Of a DNA stretch of 64,000 nucleotides, positions 18,053-28,207 are shown in pieces. Numbering within the stretch: position 1 is the stretch's first letter; each line of letters starts with the position of its first letter. The stretch comes from CAVUAN01 sp963739435 (lineage in GTDB: Bacteria > Acidobacteriota > Thermoanaerobaculia > UBA5066 > Gp7-AA6), in NCBI GenBank assembly GCA_963739435.1, contig CAVUAN010000019.1, positions 124,001-188,000 of the forward strand. Direction: 5' to 3'. Made by a program: the position numbers and the translations under genes. The notes beneath the pieces are model-generated. The model was not told the DNA's origin and searched no databases. It worked only from the letters and a program-made list of their open reading frames with translations.

Positions 18053-20162
18053 TGCCTCCCTTCGTCACGCCGACGAGCGAGACTCCTTCCGGTCCGCGGG
18101 CTCAAGCTGCCCCCGCCCGAACCGCCGAAGATTTCGCTGACGATCAAGATCTTCCTCGCGGCGGCGTTCCTGATCCTGGTTGCCGTCGGCGGGGCCATCG
18201 CGATTTCCGCCTACAGGGCCCGGGCCGTGGCCGACAGGAAGATCGAGGAGGATCTCAAGAAGTCCGGGCCATCGTGGGACTCCTTCCAGGCGACGCGCTA
18301 CGGGGAGCTGCAGAAGACCCTCGGCGTCGTCGTGAACAACGCCGGCATCATCGGGTTGATGGCGCAGCCCGACCCGCCAACCGTCTTCGAGGCGTTGAAG
18401 CGCGACCAGGCCTCGAGCGCTCACGCGGACTTCATGATCGCCGTGGACCCGGAAGGGATCGCCTTCGCGCGCACAGACAAGCCCCTGCCCTATTCCGTCG
18501 ATTTGCGCGGGGTGCCGACGATCAAGTTCGCTCTCGACGGAAGCCAGAAGGAGGGGATCTGGCTGTCGGGCGGCAAGCTCTACCACGTCGTCGCGGCGCC
18601 GGTTCTCGAGGGCGGGCAGACCCTGAAGGGCGTCATCGCCGCAGGCTGGCAGATCAACGACGACGTGGCCCGCAGCGTCAAGAGGCTCATCAACACCGAC
18701 GTCGTCTTTCTCGCGGACCAGGCCAGCCCCAAGGAGCCGGCCAAGCCCGCGGTCGTCGCCTCCACGATGCAGGAGCTGGGCGGCACCGTGCTCGGTTCGA
18801 TCGAGCGGCAGGGCGGCCTCGTGCAGGCCGTCCTGCGCGAGGGCAAGACGATCGGGCCGCTCGCCCTCGACGTCTCGGGCCGGACCTACCTCGCGTACCT
18901 GCTTCCCATCCGCTCCTCGACCGACCAGCTCGTGGGCGCGGCCGTGGCCCTGCGCAGCCGCGACGAGGAGCTGGCCGCCTTCCGGCAGATCCAGAACACG
19001 CAGATTCTGGTCGGCCTGGCTGCCCTGGCGGTCGCTTTCGTTCTCTCCTTCATCTTTGCCCGCCGCATCACGGGGCCTGTCAGCCGCCTGGTCGACGCAT
19101 CGGAGGCCGTCCGCGTGGGCAACCTCGAGGCCGTAGACCTGCCGGTCGAGTCGAAGGACGAGATCGGGATTCTCGCGCGATCTTTCAAAGCCATGGTCGA
19201 GGAGCTGAAGGAGAAGGACGCTCTCGAGAAGTATGTCGCCTCCCTGACGATGACCGTCGGCGCGGACGCCCAGACGCTCGTTGGAGGCCTTGGCGGCCGG
19301 CTGTCCTCGGGCGCGCCGTCGGCGGCCCGGGGCACCGAGCCCCAGGTCGGCGAGGTCTTCGCGGCGCGCTACGAGATCCAGTCCGTCCTGGGCCGGGGAG
19401 GCATGGGCATCGTCTACAAGGCGCACGACAGGGACCTCGACGACTTCGTGGCGATCAAGACGCTGCGCGACGATGCGCTTTCGGCCGACCCGACCCTGCT
19501 CGAGCGCTTCAAGCAGGAGATCCGCCTGGCGCGCCGCATCACGCACCCCAACATCCTGCGCACGCACGACCTGGGTGAGACCGGCGGGCTGCGCTACCTC
19601 TCGATGGAGTTCGTCAAGGGCATCACGCTCGAAGAACCTCGTCGAGTCCGGACAGATCCTGCCGACACCCGTGGCCCTGCGCATCGCCAAGCAGATCTGC
19701 GCGGGCCTCGCCGCCGCGCACGAGGTCGGCGTGATCCACCGCGACATCAAGCCCCAGAACATCCTGATCGAGCCGACCGGCGGCTTGAAGATCATGGACT
19801 TCGGCATCGCTCGGCTGACACAGGACCGCGGCATGACGGCCACGGGCACGGTGGTCGGCACGCCTGACTACATGTCTCCCGAGCAGGCCCGCGGCCTCGC
19901 GCTCGATTTCCGCTCCGACATCTACTCGACGGGCGTCGTCCTCTACGAGATCTTCACGGGTTCCCTCCCCTTCGAGGGCGACTCTCCGCTCGCCGTCGTC
20001 TTGAAGCATGTTCAGGAGAAGCCGCCCGCTCCGCAGACCGTGAACCCTCGGATCGACCCGAAGATCGCATCGATCGTGCTGAAGTGCATGGAGAAGGATC
20101 CCGGGCAGCGCTACCAGACGGTCAACGAGCTCTACGAGGCGTTGACGAAAGTGACCGCCTGA
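18052..20162 (+). CDS. Membrane sensor Ser/Thr protein kinase: periplasmic domain, HAMP, kinase (two frame breaks)
   Basis: ATG 18052 overlaps the upstream TGA. After MPPFVTPTSETPSG one extra base near 18096 leads into a membrane helix (KIFLAAAFLILVAVGGAIAI), a periplasmic sensor region of about 240 residues, a second helix (ILVGLAALAVAFVLSFIFA), HAMP (RRITGPVSRLVDASEAV) and a kinase. The kinase has GRGGMGIVYKAHD, VAIK, HRDIKPQN, DFGIARL and SPEQARG, so all catalytic residues are there. A second one-base break lies near 19633 (KGITL to KNLVESG). Coupling of a Cache-like sensor and HAMP to a Ser/Thr kinase in one chain replaces a histidine kinase. It could sense the state of the copper-like protein encoded upstream; this is inference. 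Confidence 0.87.
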
Positions 20163-21266
20163 ACAATTTCCAGAGAGCTGCCCTCCCGCTCATCGCGCTC
20201 TTGATCGGCGCCTCGGCCGCCGCGCAACAACCCGACGCCCCGCAGCCCCCGGAAGAGCAGTTCTTCGACGACTCGTCGAAGCCCCATTTCACGTTCAACT
20301 GGGACTTTCTCGCGCGGTACGACTCGATCACTCACCTCCGGGTGCGCCCGGACATCGAGCGCGGCCGCTTCCAGCTGCGCCCGGAGCTCGGCTTCGACGT
20401 CTCCGACCGCTTTCGCGTCGCTGTCCGCGCCATCGGCGACCTCGGAACGGACGAGAACAGCGACAACCTGAAGAACTTCGACAACTACCACTCGAACGGC
20501 CTGACCGTCGAGCGCTACTACATCGAGGCCAAGCCGGGCCCCGTCACGATCGTGGCCGGCAGCTTCGGAATGCCGCTCGTGACCTCCGAGATGCTCTGGG
20601 ACCGGGACATCCAGACTCTCGGAGCCTCCGCCTCGTGGAACATCACAGCCGGCTCGTCGACCTGGACGCTCTCGGCCGCAGGCTTCTACGGCCCCCAGCG
20701 CGACCATGACCACACGCGAATCGGCGTCGGGCAGGCTGTCTGGCAATGGGGCGACCCGTCGGGGTTCAATCTCCAGGCCGCGGCTTCCTACTGGTACTAC
20801 GACTTCCGCGACCTGAATCCCGGCTACCTGCGCCAGAACTACATCAAGGTCGTGAACGGCCAGGCGGTGTACCTCTCGCTCTACCGCCTCCTCGACGTGT
20901 TCGTCCGCGCGAACTTCCGGCTCGGGAGCGTGCCCGCGACGGTCAGTGTCGACGGCATCCACAACTTCGGCTCGCCCACCGACGAGGTCAACGCCATCGA
21001 GCCGACGCTCACCCTCGGCAGCGTGGGCGCGCCCGGGCCAGGTGCGATTCTTCTACACGTTCCAGCACATCGAGCGCGACGCCCTGCCGGGCGCCTACAA
21101 CTCCGACGACTGGTGGTTTCACACCTGGGCGCGGGGCCACCGGTTCGGTCTGGCCGTGACGTTCCTGCCCAACACATTCGTGCAGGGGGCCGTCGTCTTC
21201 CAGGAGCGGCTCGACCGCCAAACCTGGTTGAACCGCGTCGTGATCGACCTCGTCAAGATGTTTTGA
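20159..21266 (+). CDS. Outer-membrane porin-like beta-barrel protein (one frame break)
   Basis: The frame begins with a signal-like stretch ALPLIALLIGASAAAQQ and continues as amphipathic beta strands rich in aromatic residues (HFTFNWDFLARYDSI, LQAAASYWYYDFRDLNPGY), ending LNRVVIDLVKMF with a terminal Phe as in outer-membrane barrels. About 368 residues. No ATG is found at the right place; the codon overlapping the kinase stop is CTG 20159, so either a rare start or a base error. The frame changes near 21036 (CCCGGGCCAGG; one extra C). It follows the sensor kinase directly. Substrate unknown. Confidence 0.75.
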
Positions 21267-21270
21267 AGGA

Positions 21271-21276
21271 TAGAAT
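21271..21276 (+). promoter_or_regulatory. -10 box TAGAAT, 11 bases before ATG
   Basis: TAGAAT is followed by CCCCCCACGCC and ATG 21288. Box-to-start distance and the C-rich spacer equal those at 10569-10586, suggesting a near-leaderless transcript for the receiver-like gene. Confidence 0.45.
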
Positions 21277-21287
21277 CCCCCCACGCC

Positions 21288-21695
21288 ATGACCACGAAAT
21301 CTGTCGTCGCCTGCGTCGAGGATTTGTTCTTCCGCTCGAAGATCGACGCGACCGCCCGCCACCTCGACGTGGCCGTCCGATTCGCCACCGCCGCCGAGCT
21401 GGCGAAGGCCTGCGGCGAGACCGGCACCGCGGCCCTGCTGATCGAGCTGTCGGCCAGCGAGTCTCTTCAGAAAGTGCGGGCCCTTCGCCAGGGCAAGGCG
21501 ACGAGGGACCTGCCCGTCATCGGGTTCCTCTCGCACGTCGACACCGCTCTCGCCGCGGAAGCGAAAGCCGCCGGCGTCACGCAGGTTCTCCCCCGCAGCC
21601 AGTTCTCCGAGACGCTGCCGGACCTGCTCATGGACCTTCTTGCCCCCAACACCCGGCGCGAGGTGCAAGAGGAGCCGGAGCTGCCGGACGAATGA
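21288..21695 (+). CDS. Degenerate response-regulator-receiver-like protein
   Basis: A 135-residue single-domain protein. The pattern SVVACVEDLFFRSKI, then AALLIELSA, then LPVIGFLSHVDTALAAEAKAAGVTQVLPRSQF follows the receiver fold order (beta1, beta3, beta4 with Ser, alpha4, beta5), but the phospho-acceptor Asp is replaced: AALLIEL has Glu where DLVLLDL has Asp, and the usual Lys in beta5 reads PRS. It is therefore more likely a phosphorylation-independent adaptor. It has its own near-leaderless promoter and follows the sensor kinase-porin genes. Confidence 0.7.
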   Translation: MTTKSVVACVEDLFFRSKIDATARHLDVAVRFATAAELAKACGETGTAALLIELSASESLQKVRALRQGKATRDLPVIGFLSHVDTALAAEAKAAGVTQVLPRSQFSETLPDLLMDLLAPNTRREVQEEPELPDE

Positions 21696-21704
21696 GGAAG
21701 AATT

Positions 21705-21760
21705 GAATCATTGAGTCATCGGATCATTGGGTCAATGAATCAATGAATCAATGAACCAAT
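21705..21760. repeat. Seven imperfect octamer repeats (GAATCAAT type)
   Basis: Exactly 56 bases made of seven octamers: GAATCATT, GAGTCATC, GGATCATT, GGGTCAAT, GAATCAAT, GAATCAAT, GAACCAAT. It is AT-rich compared with its surroundings and ends 20 bases before the asparaginase start codon. Compare the GATCACCC array at 2606. Confidence 0.75.
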
Positions 21761-21779
21761 CCCCGATGGAGGAGCCGTC

Positions 21780-22872
21780 ATGAAGGGAACGACTCGAAGG
21801 GAGCTCTTCAAGCAGGCTGCCATCCTTCCCATTGCAGCCCAGATCAAGACGGCTCCGACGCGGGCCGCGGCCACACGGCCCGTCGTCATCTCGTCGGCAA
21901 ACGGTCTCGAGGCGGTCAAGAAGGCGTGGAACGTTCTGCAGGCGGGGGGCGATCCGCTGGACGCCGTCGTCTCGGGCGTCAACATCGTCGAGGACGATCC
22001 CGATGACGTGACGGTCGGCTACGGCGGCATCCCGAACGAAGAGGGCGTCGTGCAGCTCGATGCTTCCGTCATGGACGGCCGCACGATGAAGGCGGGCGCC
22101 GTCGGCGCGCTCGAGGGCATCAAGAACCCGTCGCAGGTGGCGCGCCTCGTCATGGAGCGCACCAACCGCGTCTTTCTCGTCGGGCCCGGGGCCTTGAAGT
22201 TCGCCAAGGCCCACGGCTTCAAAGAAGAGAACCTCCTGACCGAGCGCAGCCGGAAGATCTGGCTCTACTGGAAAGAGAAGCTTTCGGACAAGGACGACTG
22301 GATCCCCCGGGGCGACGAAGAAGAGAAGGACCCCGATATCCGCTGGTACATCGAGAAGTTCGGCGCCGAAGACTTCCGCCCCCACGGCACGATCAACTGC
22401 AATGCCGTCACCGCCAGCGGCGACATCGTCGGCACGACGACGACATCGCGGCCTCTTCTTCAAGATTCCCGGCCGCCTCGGCGACTCCCCTGTCATCGGC
22501 GCCGGGCTCTACGTCGACGGAGAGGTCGGAGCCTGCGGCTCGACGGGCTGGGGCGAGGGGAACCTGCGCTCCTGTGGCTCGCGCACCGTCGTCGAGTTGA
22601 TGCGCCAGGGCAAGTCGCCTCAGGAGGCGGCCCTCGCGGTTCTCCAGCGGGTCGTGGACTTCGCCCGCGACAACCGCGACAAGAAGGGCCGGCCGGACTA
22701 CAACATCAACTACTACGCCGTGAACAAGAAGGGCGAGTACGCCGGCGCCTCGATCTGGTCCGGCACCTTCGGCAGGAGCGACGTGCTCCGCCCGGCTCGA
22801 TTCGCCGTCGCCGATGCCTCGGGCGCACGTCTCCTCGAGTCCGCCTACCTCTTCAAGCGCGAGAAATCCTGA
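21780..22872 (+). CDS. TAT-exported N4-glycosylasparaginase / isoaspartyl-peptidase family hydrolase (one frame break)
   Basis: About 363 residues of the N-terminal-nucleophile asparaginase-2 family. The N-terminus MKGTTRRELFKQAAILPIAA is a twin-arginine signal. The alpha-chain part has SSANGLEAVKKAWNVLQAGG and DPLDAVV; the autoprocessing site and catalytic Thr are in HGTINCNAV; the beta-chain part has GLYVDGEVGACGSTGWGE. The enzyme probably cleaves GlcNAc-Asn or isoaspartyl bonds outside the cytoplasm. GGAGG precedes ATG 21780. The frame changes near 22448 (ACATCGCGGCCTC; one extra C), where the text should continue TTSGLFFKIPGRLG. Confidence 0.88.
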
Positions 22873-22910
22873 CGCGCTAGACTCACGCGGTTTCCGAGAG
22901 GAGAACGTCG

Positions 22911-23519
22911 ATGAAGAAGCCGAAACGCGCGGCCGCCCGGAAGCCCGCCCGACCCAAGCGGAAACCGATCATGCGCCATTCGCGCGAAGGCATGAAGGCG
23001 AGGTCGAAGACCGCGCCGAGAACCCCGGCTTCCGGCCTCAAGAAGCAGTATCTCGACGTGTTTGCGCGGGAGTTTCCCACTACGTTGAAGCTCATGAGGG
23101 CGTATCCCTCGGGACGGGGCGAGTTCAAGCCGCACGAGCGCTCCTACTCGGCGGCTCGGCTCGTCCATACCTTCACGCAGGAAAACGGTGTTGTCATCGC
23201 CGCCGTTCGGCGCGAGCTCAAGATGCCGCCCAACTTCCCGCCGCCGCCGGCAACACTGGCCGACGCCATCGCCGCTTACGAGCGCGGCGCCCGATCGCTG
23301 ATCGAGACCGTCACCGCCATGCCCGAATCCCAGCTCTTCGAGACGGTGACCTTCTTCACCGGCCCCGGCCAAATGGGCGAGGTGCCCCTGATCGACATCC
23401 TGTGGCTCATGCTCATGGACTCGGTCCATCACCGCGGCCAGCTTTCCGTGTACGTCCGGATGGCGGGCGGAAAGGTCCCTTCGATCTACGGACCGAGCGC
23501 CGACGAACCCTGGATGTAG
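22911..23519 (+). CDS. DinB-family protein with basic N-terminal extension
   Basis: A 202-residue protein. Residues 1-45 are very rich in Lys/Arg/Pro/Ala (KKPKRAAARKPARPKRK); the rest is a DinB-like four-helix domain with HTFTQENGVV as first metal His region and MDSVHHRGQLSVYVRM with the HHRGQ signature. AGAGGAG lies eight bases before ATG 22911. It is a distant paralogue of the DinB gene at 5264. Possible metal-dependent transferase; substrate unknown. Confidence 0.85.
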   Translation: MKKPKRAAARKPARPKRKPIMRHSREGMKARSKTAPRTPASGLKKQYLDVFAREFPTTLKLMRAYPSGRGEFKPHERSYSAARLVHTFTQENGVVIAAVRRELKMPPNFPPPPATLADAIAAYERGARSLIETVTAMPESQLFETVTFFTGPGQMGEVPLIDILWLMLMDSVHHRGQLSVYVRMAGGKVPSIYGPSADEPWM

Positions 23520-23536
23520 ACGGCTCCGGTTCTTCC

Positions 23537-26299
23537 TCACGGGCAGGTCGCGAAAGCGCTCGTGTCCTGGATCGGCTGGAACGGGGATCCCTGCGGGTTG
23601 ATGTACGTCTTGATGAGGCCGGTCTGCGTGTCGGTCACGGTCAGGATGACGTTGACGTTCGTCAACCCGCCGGCAAACGTCCAGTAGTTGGAATTCAAGC
23701 TGCAGCCGTTCAAGACCTTGATCACCATCTCGACGTTGCTCGAGGTGAAGAACCAGAAGGCGCCCGTGTCACCCGTCAGGGGAATGACCTGGCCCGCCCC
23801 GTTTCCGCCTGTCGGCGCGAACCACTGCGTCTGCACCTTGTAGCGGGAGTTGCTCAGGCAAAGCGTCGTCGCGTTGGCAACGCAGGGGACGGCCGCCCGG
23901 GCGTCCATCGACTCCGAAACGACAGGGGGAAGCAGCGCCGTCGGGGCAAAGACGCCGGGCACCCGCTCTTCCCCGATGACGCGCGGCCGGGCATGTCGCA
24001 AACGCGTCGGTGTCCTGGATCGGCTGGAAAGGGGTCCCCTGGGGGTTCGTGTAGATCCGGACGGCGCCGGTCTGGCCGTCTGTCACCGTCATGACGACGT
24101 TGACGTCGGTCAGTCCGCCGGCGAAGGTCCAGAACCGCGAGTTCACGCCGCAGCCGTTCAAGACCTTGACCAGCATCTCGACGTTGCCGGGATTGAAGAA
24201 CGTGAAGTAGCCCGTATCTCCCGTCAGCGTGTTCGCCTGGCCGACACCGATGCGGCCGTCGGAGGTCGCCCAACGCGTCGTCACCTTGAAGCGCCCACCG
24301 CTCAGACAGAGAGTCGTCGGGCCGGCAACGCAAGGCTCGATATCCAGGAAGTCGAAGGCCCCGCCTCCCGTGCCGGCGTGAATCCGGGTCGGGGTGAGGG
24401 GATCGACGGCCAGGGAAAAGACGAAGGGAACCGTCAGGCCGGCGTTGAGGGCCGTCCAGTTTCCTCCGCCGCCGGTGCTCTTGACGACCCCGCCGCCATA
24501 CGTGCCGGCGTAGATCGTGGACGGTGCGGAAGGATCGATCGCCAGGGCGTTGATGTGGAAGTTGGTCAGTCCGGTGTTGACCGTCGCCCAGTTGGCCCCG
24601 CCGTTTGTGCTCTTGAAGACACCGCTGTTCGTCGCGGCATACACAGCCGGGGCCGAGGGGTCGATGGCGAGGGCAAAGACCGAGGGATCGGTCAAGCCGG
24701 CGTTGACGGCCGTCCAGTTTTCCCCTCCATTTGTGGTTTTGAACACGCCGCCGTTGAGCCCTGCGTAGACTGTCGCCGGCGCCGACGGGTCGATGGCAAG
24801 GGCATTCACCGTGGAGCCAGTCAAGCCGGTATGCGCAATCGTCCAGCTCGCGCCCCCGTTGATGCTCTTGTAGACGCCGAAGGAGCTGGCGGGACCCGAC
24901 GAGCCGGCGTAGAGCGTCGACGGGTTTGTCGGGTCGATGGCGAGAGAGAAAAAGACGCCGGTCGTCAAGGCGGTCGGGGCCCAGCTAGTGCCGCCGTTGA
25001 CGCTCTTGAACACTCCGAAGCCCGGTGCTGCCGCCGACGTCCCGGCGTAGAGGATGGAGGGGTCCGACGGATCGATCGCCAGGGCATCGACCAGGTTGCT
25101 CAGCAGGCCAGTGTTCGCGGCCGTCCAGCTTGCCCCGAAATTCGTGCTCTTGAACACACCGCTGCCCAAGGTGCCGGCGTAGAGTGTGCCCGGCGTCTGT
25201 GGATTCACGGCGACCGAGAAAACGGCCGTCGCCGTCAAGCCCGTGTTAGCCCCACTCCATGCGGCTCCACCGTTCGGAGCTCTTGAAGGCGCCTCCGTCG
25301 GTCAGGGCGTAGATCGTCGACGCGTTGGCGGGGTCGATGGCAACGGCAAAGACGGTCGTGTTGGTCAGGCCGGCGTTGCCGGCCGCCCAGTTCGCGCCGC
25401 CGTTGATGCTCTTGAACACGCCGCCCGTCGTGCCGGCGTAGACCGTGGCCGGAGTCGAGGAGTCGACGGCCAGGCTGAAAACGGTCGCGCTGGTCAGGCT
25501 GGAGTCGATCGCCGTCCAGCTTCCCCCGCCGTTGCCGCTCTTGTAGGCGCCGCTGCCCGATGTGCCGGCGTAGAGCGTGTTGGGCGCGTTGGGGTCGATC
25601 GCCAGGGCCAGCACCCGGACGACAGGTAGACCCGGCGTTGATGCTGTTCCAGCTCGCGCCGCCGTCGATGCTCTTGGAGACGCCGCACGTCGGTGCCGGC
25701 ATAGACCGTGTTCGGGCGGTGACGACGGAATGGCCAGGGCGAAAACGTCCGGGTTGGTCAGGCCGGTGTTGTTGAGCGTCCAGCTCGAGCCGCCATTCGT
25801 GCTCTTGAAGACGCCGCCGCCCAGGCCCTGCGTCGCGAGCGTAGAGGGTGGTCGGAGTGGAAGGGTCGATGGCAATGGCCGTGACGGTCAGGTTGAACAA
25901 GCCGGCGTTGGACAGACGTCCAGAGGGCTCCCGCCGTTGATGCTCTTGAAGACACCGCCGCCCTGCGTGCCGGCGTAGACCGTTCCCTGCGCCGCAGGGT
26001 CGACGGCCAGGCACGTGACGGCCCCCACGTCAGACCGCTGTCGATCGGCTCTCCAGCTCGCACCGCTGTTGAGTGCTCTTGAAGACGCCGCCGGCAAACG
26101 TGGCGACGTAAATCGTGGTCGGGGTGGAGGGATCGAAGGCCATCGCCCGAAGGCTGCCGCCTTCCGGTCCGCCGCTCGTCCAGGTGTTGACGCCGGCCAA
26201 GGCCACGCCGGCCGTCAACGGGCAAAAGACGGCAAGGATCGAGAGGAGAAAGGTCACAGCTTTTTTGCTGCGGCGGATGGACGGCCAGAGGTTTTTCAT
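23537..26299 (-). CDS. Large secreted protein: tandem BNR/Ycf48-like propeller repeats and two C-terminal beta domains (several frame breaks)
   Basis: Starts at ATG 26299 with signal peptide (SKKAVTFLLSILAVFCPLTAGVALA read in part) and would be about 920 residues. Some 14-15 repeats of about 43 residues follow the pattern GVFKSTNGGASWTAVNTGLT, then ALAIDPSAP and TVYAGT, as in sialidase/photosystem-assembly-factor propellers. Two copies of a roughly 110-residue beta domain end the protein (TLCLSGGRFKVTTRWATS ... DTDAFATCP and TLCLSNSRYKVQTQWFAPT ... DTSAFATCP), a domain I associate with secreted Acidobacteriota proteins. Frame breaks cluster between 25240 and 26100 and one lies near 24003 between the two end domains. 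Probably surface or extracellular, with binding role. Confidence 0.82.
24355..26170 (-). repeat. Tandem array of about 129-base coding repeats
   Basis: The propeller region of the gene is repetitive at the DNA level, for example CCGGCGTAGA recurring about every 129 bases, along with GATCGATGGCGAGGGC-like and CTCTTGAACACGCC-like segments. High identity between units makes collapse or misassembly possible here, and the density of frame breaks is greatest in this array. Confidence 0.75.
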
Positions 26300-26318
26300 G
26301 TTGGGCTCCTCCGATGAT

Positions 26319-28143
26319 TTAGAACCCGGGAGGTCTTTTGCTCGTGACGCCGAAAGCCCGCTCGAGGGCCATTCCAGCCCGGCCGATCGTTCCCTCGGCG
26401 AACAGCTTACCGACGAGCGTCACGCCGTGCGGCACGCGCCGCTTGGGGGAGATGATCGGCAGGGGGTGGGCCGGGTCCGGCGCCCAGTCGCTGCGCGCCT
26501 GGCCCACCTCGACGAATCCCGCCGGCAGGGTGAGGGAGGGATGGCCGGTGAAGTTCGTGATCGTGAGCATCTCGTCGCGCAGCGAGGGAACCAGCAGGAG
26601 ATCGACCGTCTCGAAAAGGCGGGCCATCTCCCGGGCGACCTTGCGGCGCAGGCGATCGGCCTGCACGAAGTCGACGGCCGAGAGGAAGCGCGACTGCCGG
26701 AACGTGTTTGGCCAGGCGTCGGGGACCTGCATCTTCAGCGCGTCGAGGCCGCCCGACAAGGTCAGCTCCTCGAAGGCGGCGGCGGCTTCGGCAAAGAGGA
26801 TCGTGTTGAGGGACCCGTACGGCCAGTCCGGAAGGCTGACCTCGTAAGGCACCATTCCGACACGCCGAACCGTCCTCGAGTGCGGCGCGATCCACCTCGG
26901 TGGCCGGGGCTTCGTTCATCCAGGCCGGGAAGAAGCCCACTTTGAGCCCCGCAACGGGCCCGTTCGCTTCGAAATCGAGGTGGCTCGGCACGCTCGAGAC
27001 GTCGCCGGGATCGGGGCCGGAAATGGCGGAGACGACGAGAAACGTGTCCTCGACGCTGCGGGCCATGGGCCCGAGCTTGTCGAGCGACCAGCAGAGCGTC
27101 ATCGCTCCCGTCCGGGCCACCCTGCCAAACGTCGGCCGGAGGCCCGTCACCCCGCAGCGCATCGACGGGTCGATGATGCTTCCCTCCGTCTCGCTTCCAA
27201 TCGAAAACGCGACCAGGGCGGCCGACGTCGCCGAGCCCGGACCCGCGCTGCTCCCGCCCGACCCCTCCTCGAGGAGCCATGGGTTCATCGTCTGCCCGCC
27301 GAACCAGACGTCGTTCAACGCGAGAGCGCCCAGGCTGAGCTTGGCCAGAAGGACGGCTCCGGCGTTGTGGAGCCGCTCGACGACGATGGCGTCGGCGTCC
27401 GGGACCCGGTTCCGGAAGGGCTCGGCGCCCCAGGTCGTCTTGATCCCCTTCGTGTCGAGGAGGTCCTTCGTTCCCCACGGAATTCCGTGGAGCGGGCCGC
27501 GGTACTTTCCCGCTTTGATCTCCGCGTCCGCGCGGCGGGCCTGCGCCAGCGCCAGGTCTTTCGTCAGCGTGATGACGCACTTCAGCTTCGGATCGAACCG
27601 CTCGATCCGCTCGAGGTAGATCCCTGTCAGCCGCTCGGAGCTCAGGGCCCGAGTCTCGATCCAGCGCGACAGGGCCGTGACGGGCGCGAAGGCGATGTCC
27701 TCGTCGCGCCCGGGCAGCGGCCCCGGGCCGCCCTTGCTCGTGCTCCGCACGAACCGGTCCCGCGTGGGCCCTGCGGGTACGCCCGGGATCATGGGGTCCC
27801 AGCGCGTCGCCGGGGAGAGCGCGGGCTCGAGGGCGACCCTTTTCGGGCCAGTGCGCCGCTCCATGGTCCCCGCCATCGCCTGGCGCCAGTTTCCAGCGGC
27901 CTGTGCCCGATCGGCTGCGGTCAGCTCGACGCGCGCGAGCTTCTCGGCCTCCACGAGCGTGGCGACTGTTACCTCGGGCCCCACGGGCGGCGCCGTCCCG
28001 AACGCGGGAGGCGTCCCGGCGGCGGGTGTTGTCTGAGGAGGTGCGCCCGCCACCTGCGCCTCGGCGATCGCTCGACGCGCAGCGGCAGCGCCTGCGATTC
28101 CGGCCGCGGTCCGCGCGAGGAACTTCCGGCGGGATTCCGACAT
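26319..28143 (-). CDS. TAT-exported amidase-signature enzyme (one frame break)
   Basis: About 608 residues. The N-terminus MSESRRKFLARTAAGIAGAA is a twin-arginine signal. The amidase signature shows the catalytic Lys in GIPWGTKDLLDTKG and the Ser-cisSer pair in EEGSGGSSAGPGSATSAALV and GSETEGSIIDPS, followed by GLRPTFGRVARTGAM. It hydrolyses an amide outside the cytoplasm; the substrate is not evident. The frame changes near 26873 (CTCGAGGACGG; one extra G), after which RRVGMVPYEVSLPDWPYGS continues the family C-terminal half. GAGGGAGGGAC precedes ATG 28143. Confidence 0.9.
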
Positions 28144-28207
28144 GGCGTCCCTCCCTCGCCCGAATCCTAGTTGAGTTTCTGAACGAGAAGTGAGGCGAAG
28201 ACCTTTT

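Noticed and set aside
24355..26170. CRISPR array
   Set aside because: The periodic repeats are coding (43-residue propeller units) and the spacers are not unrelated sequences; no cas gene is present.
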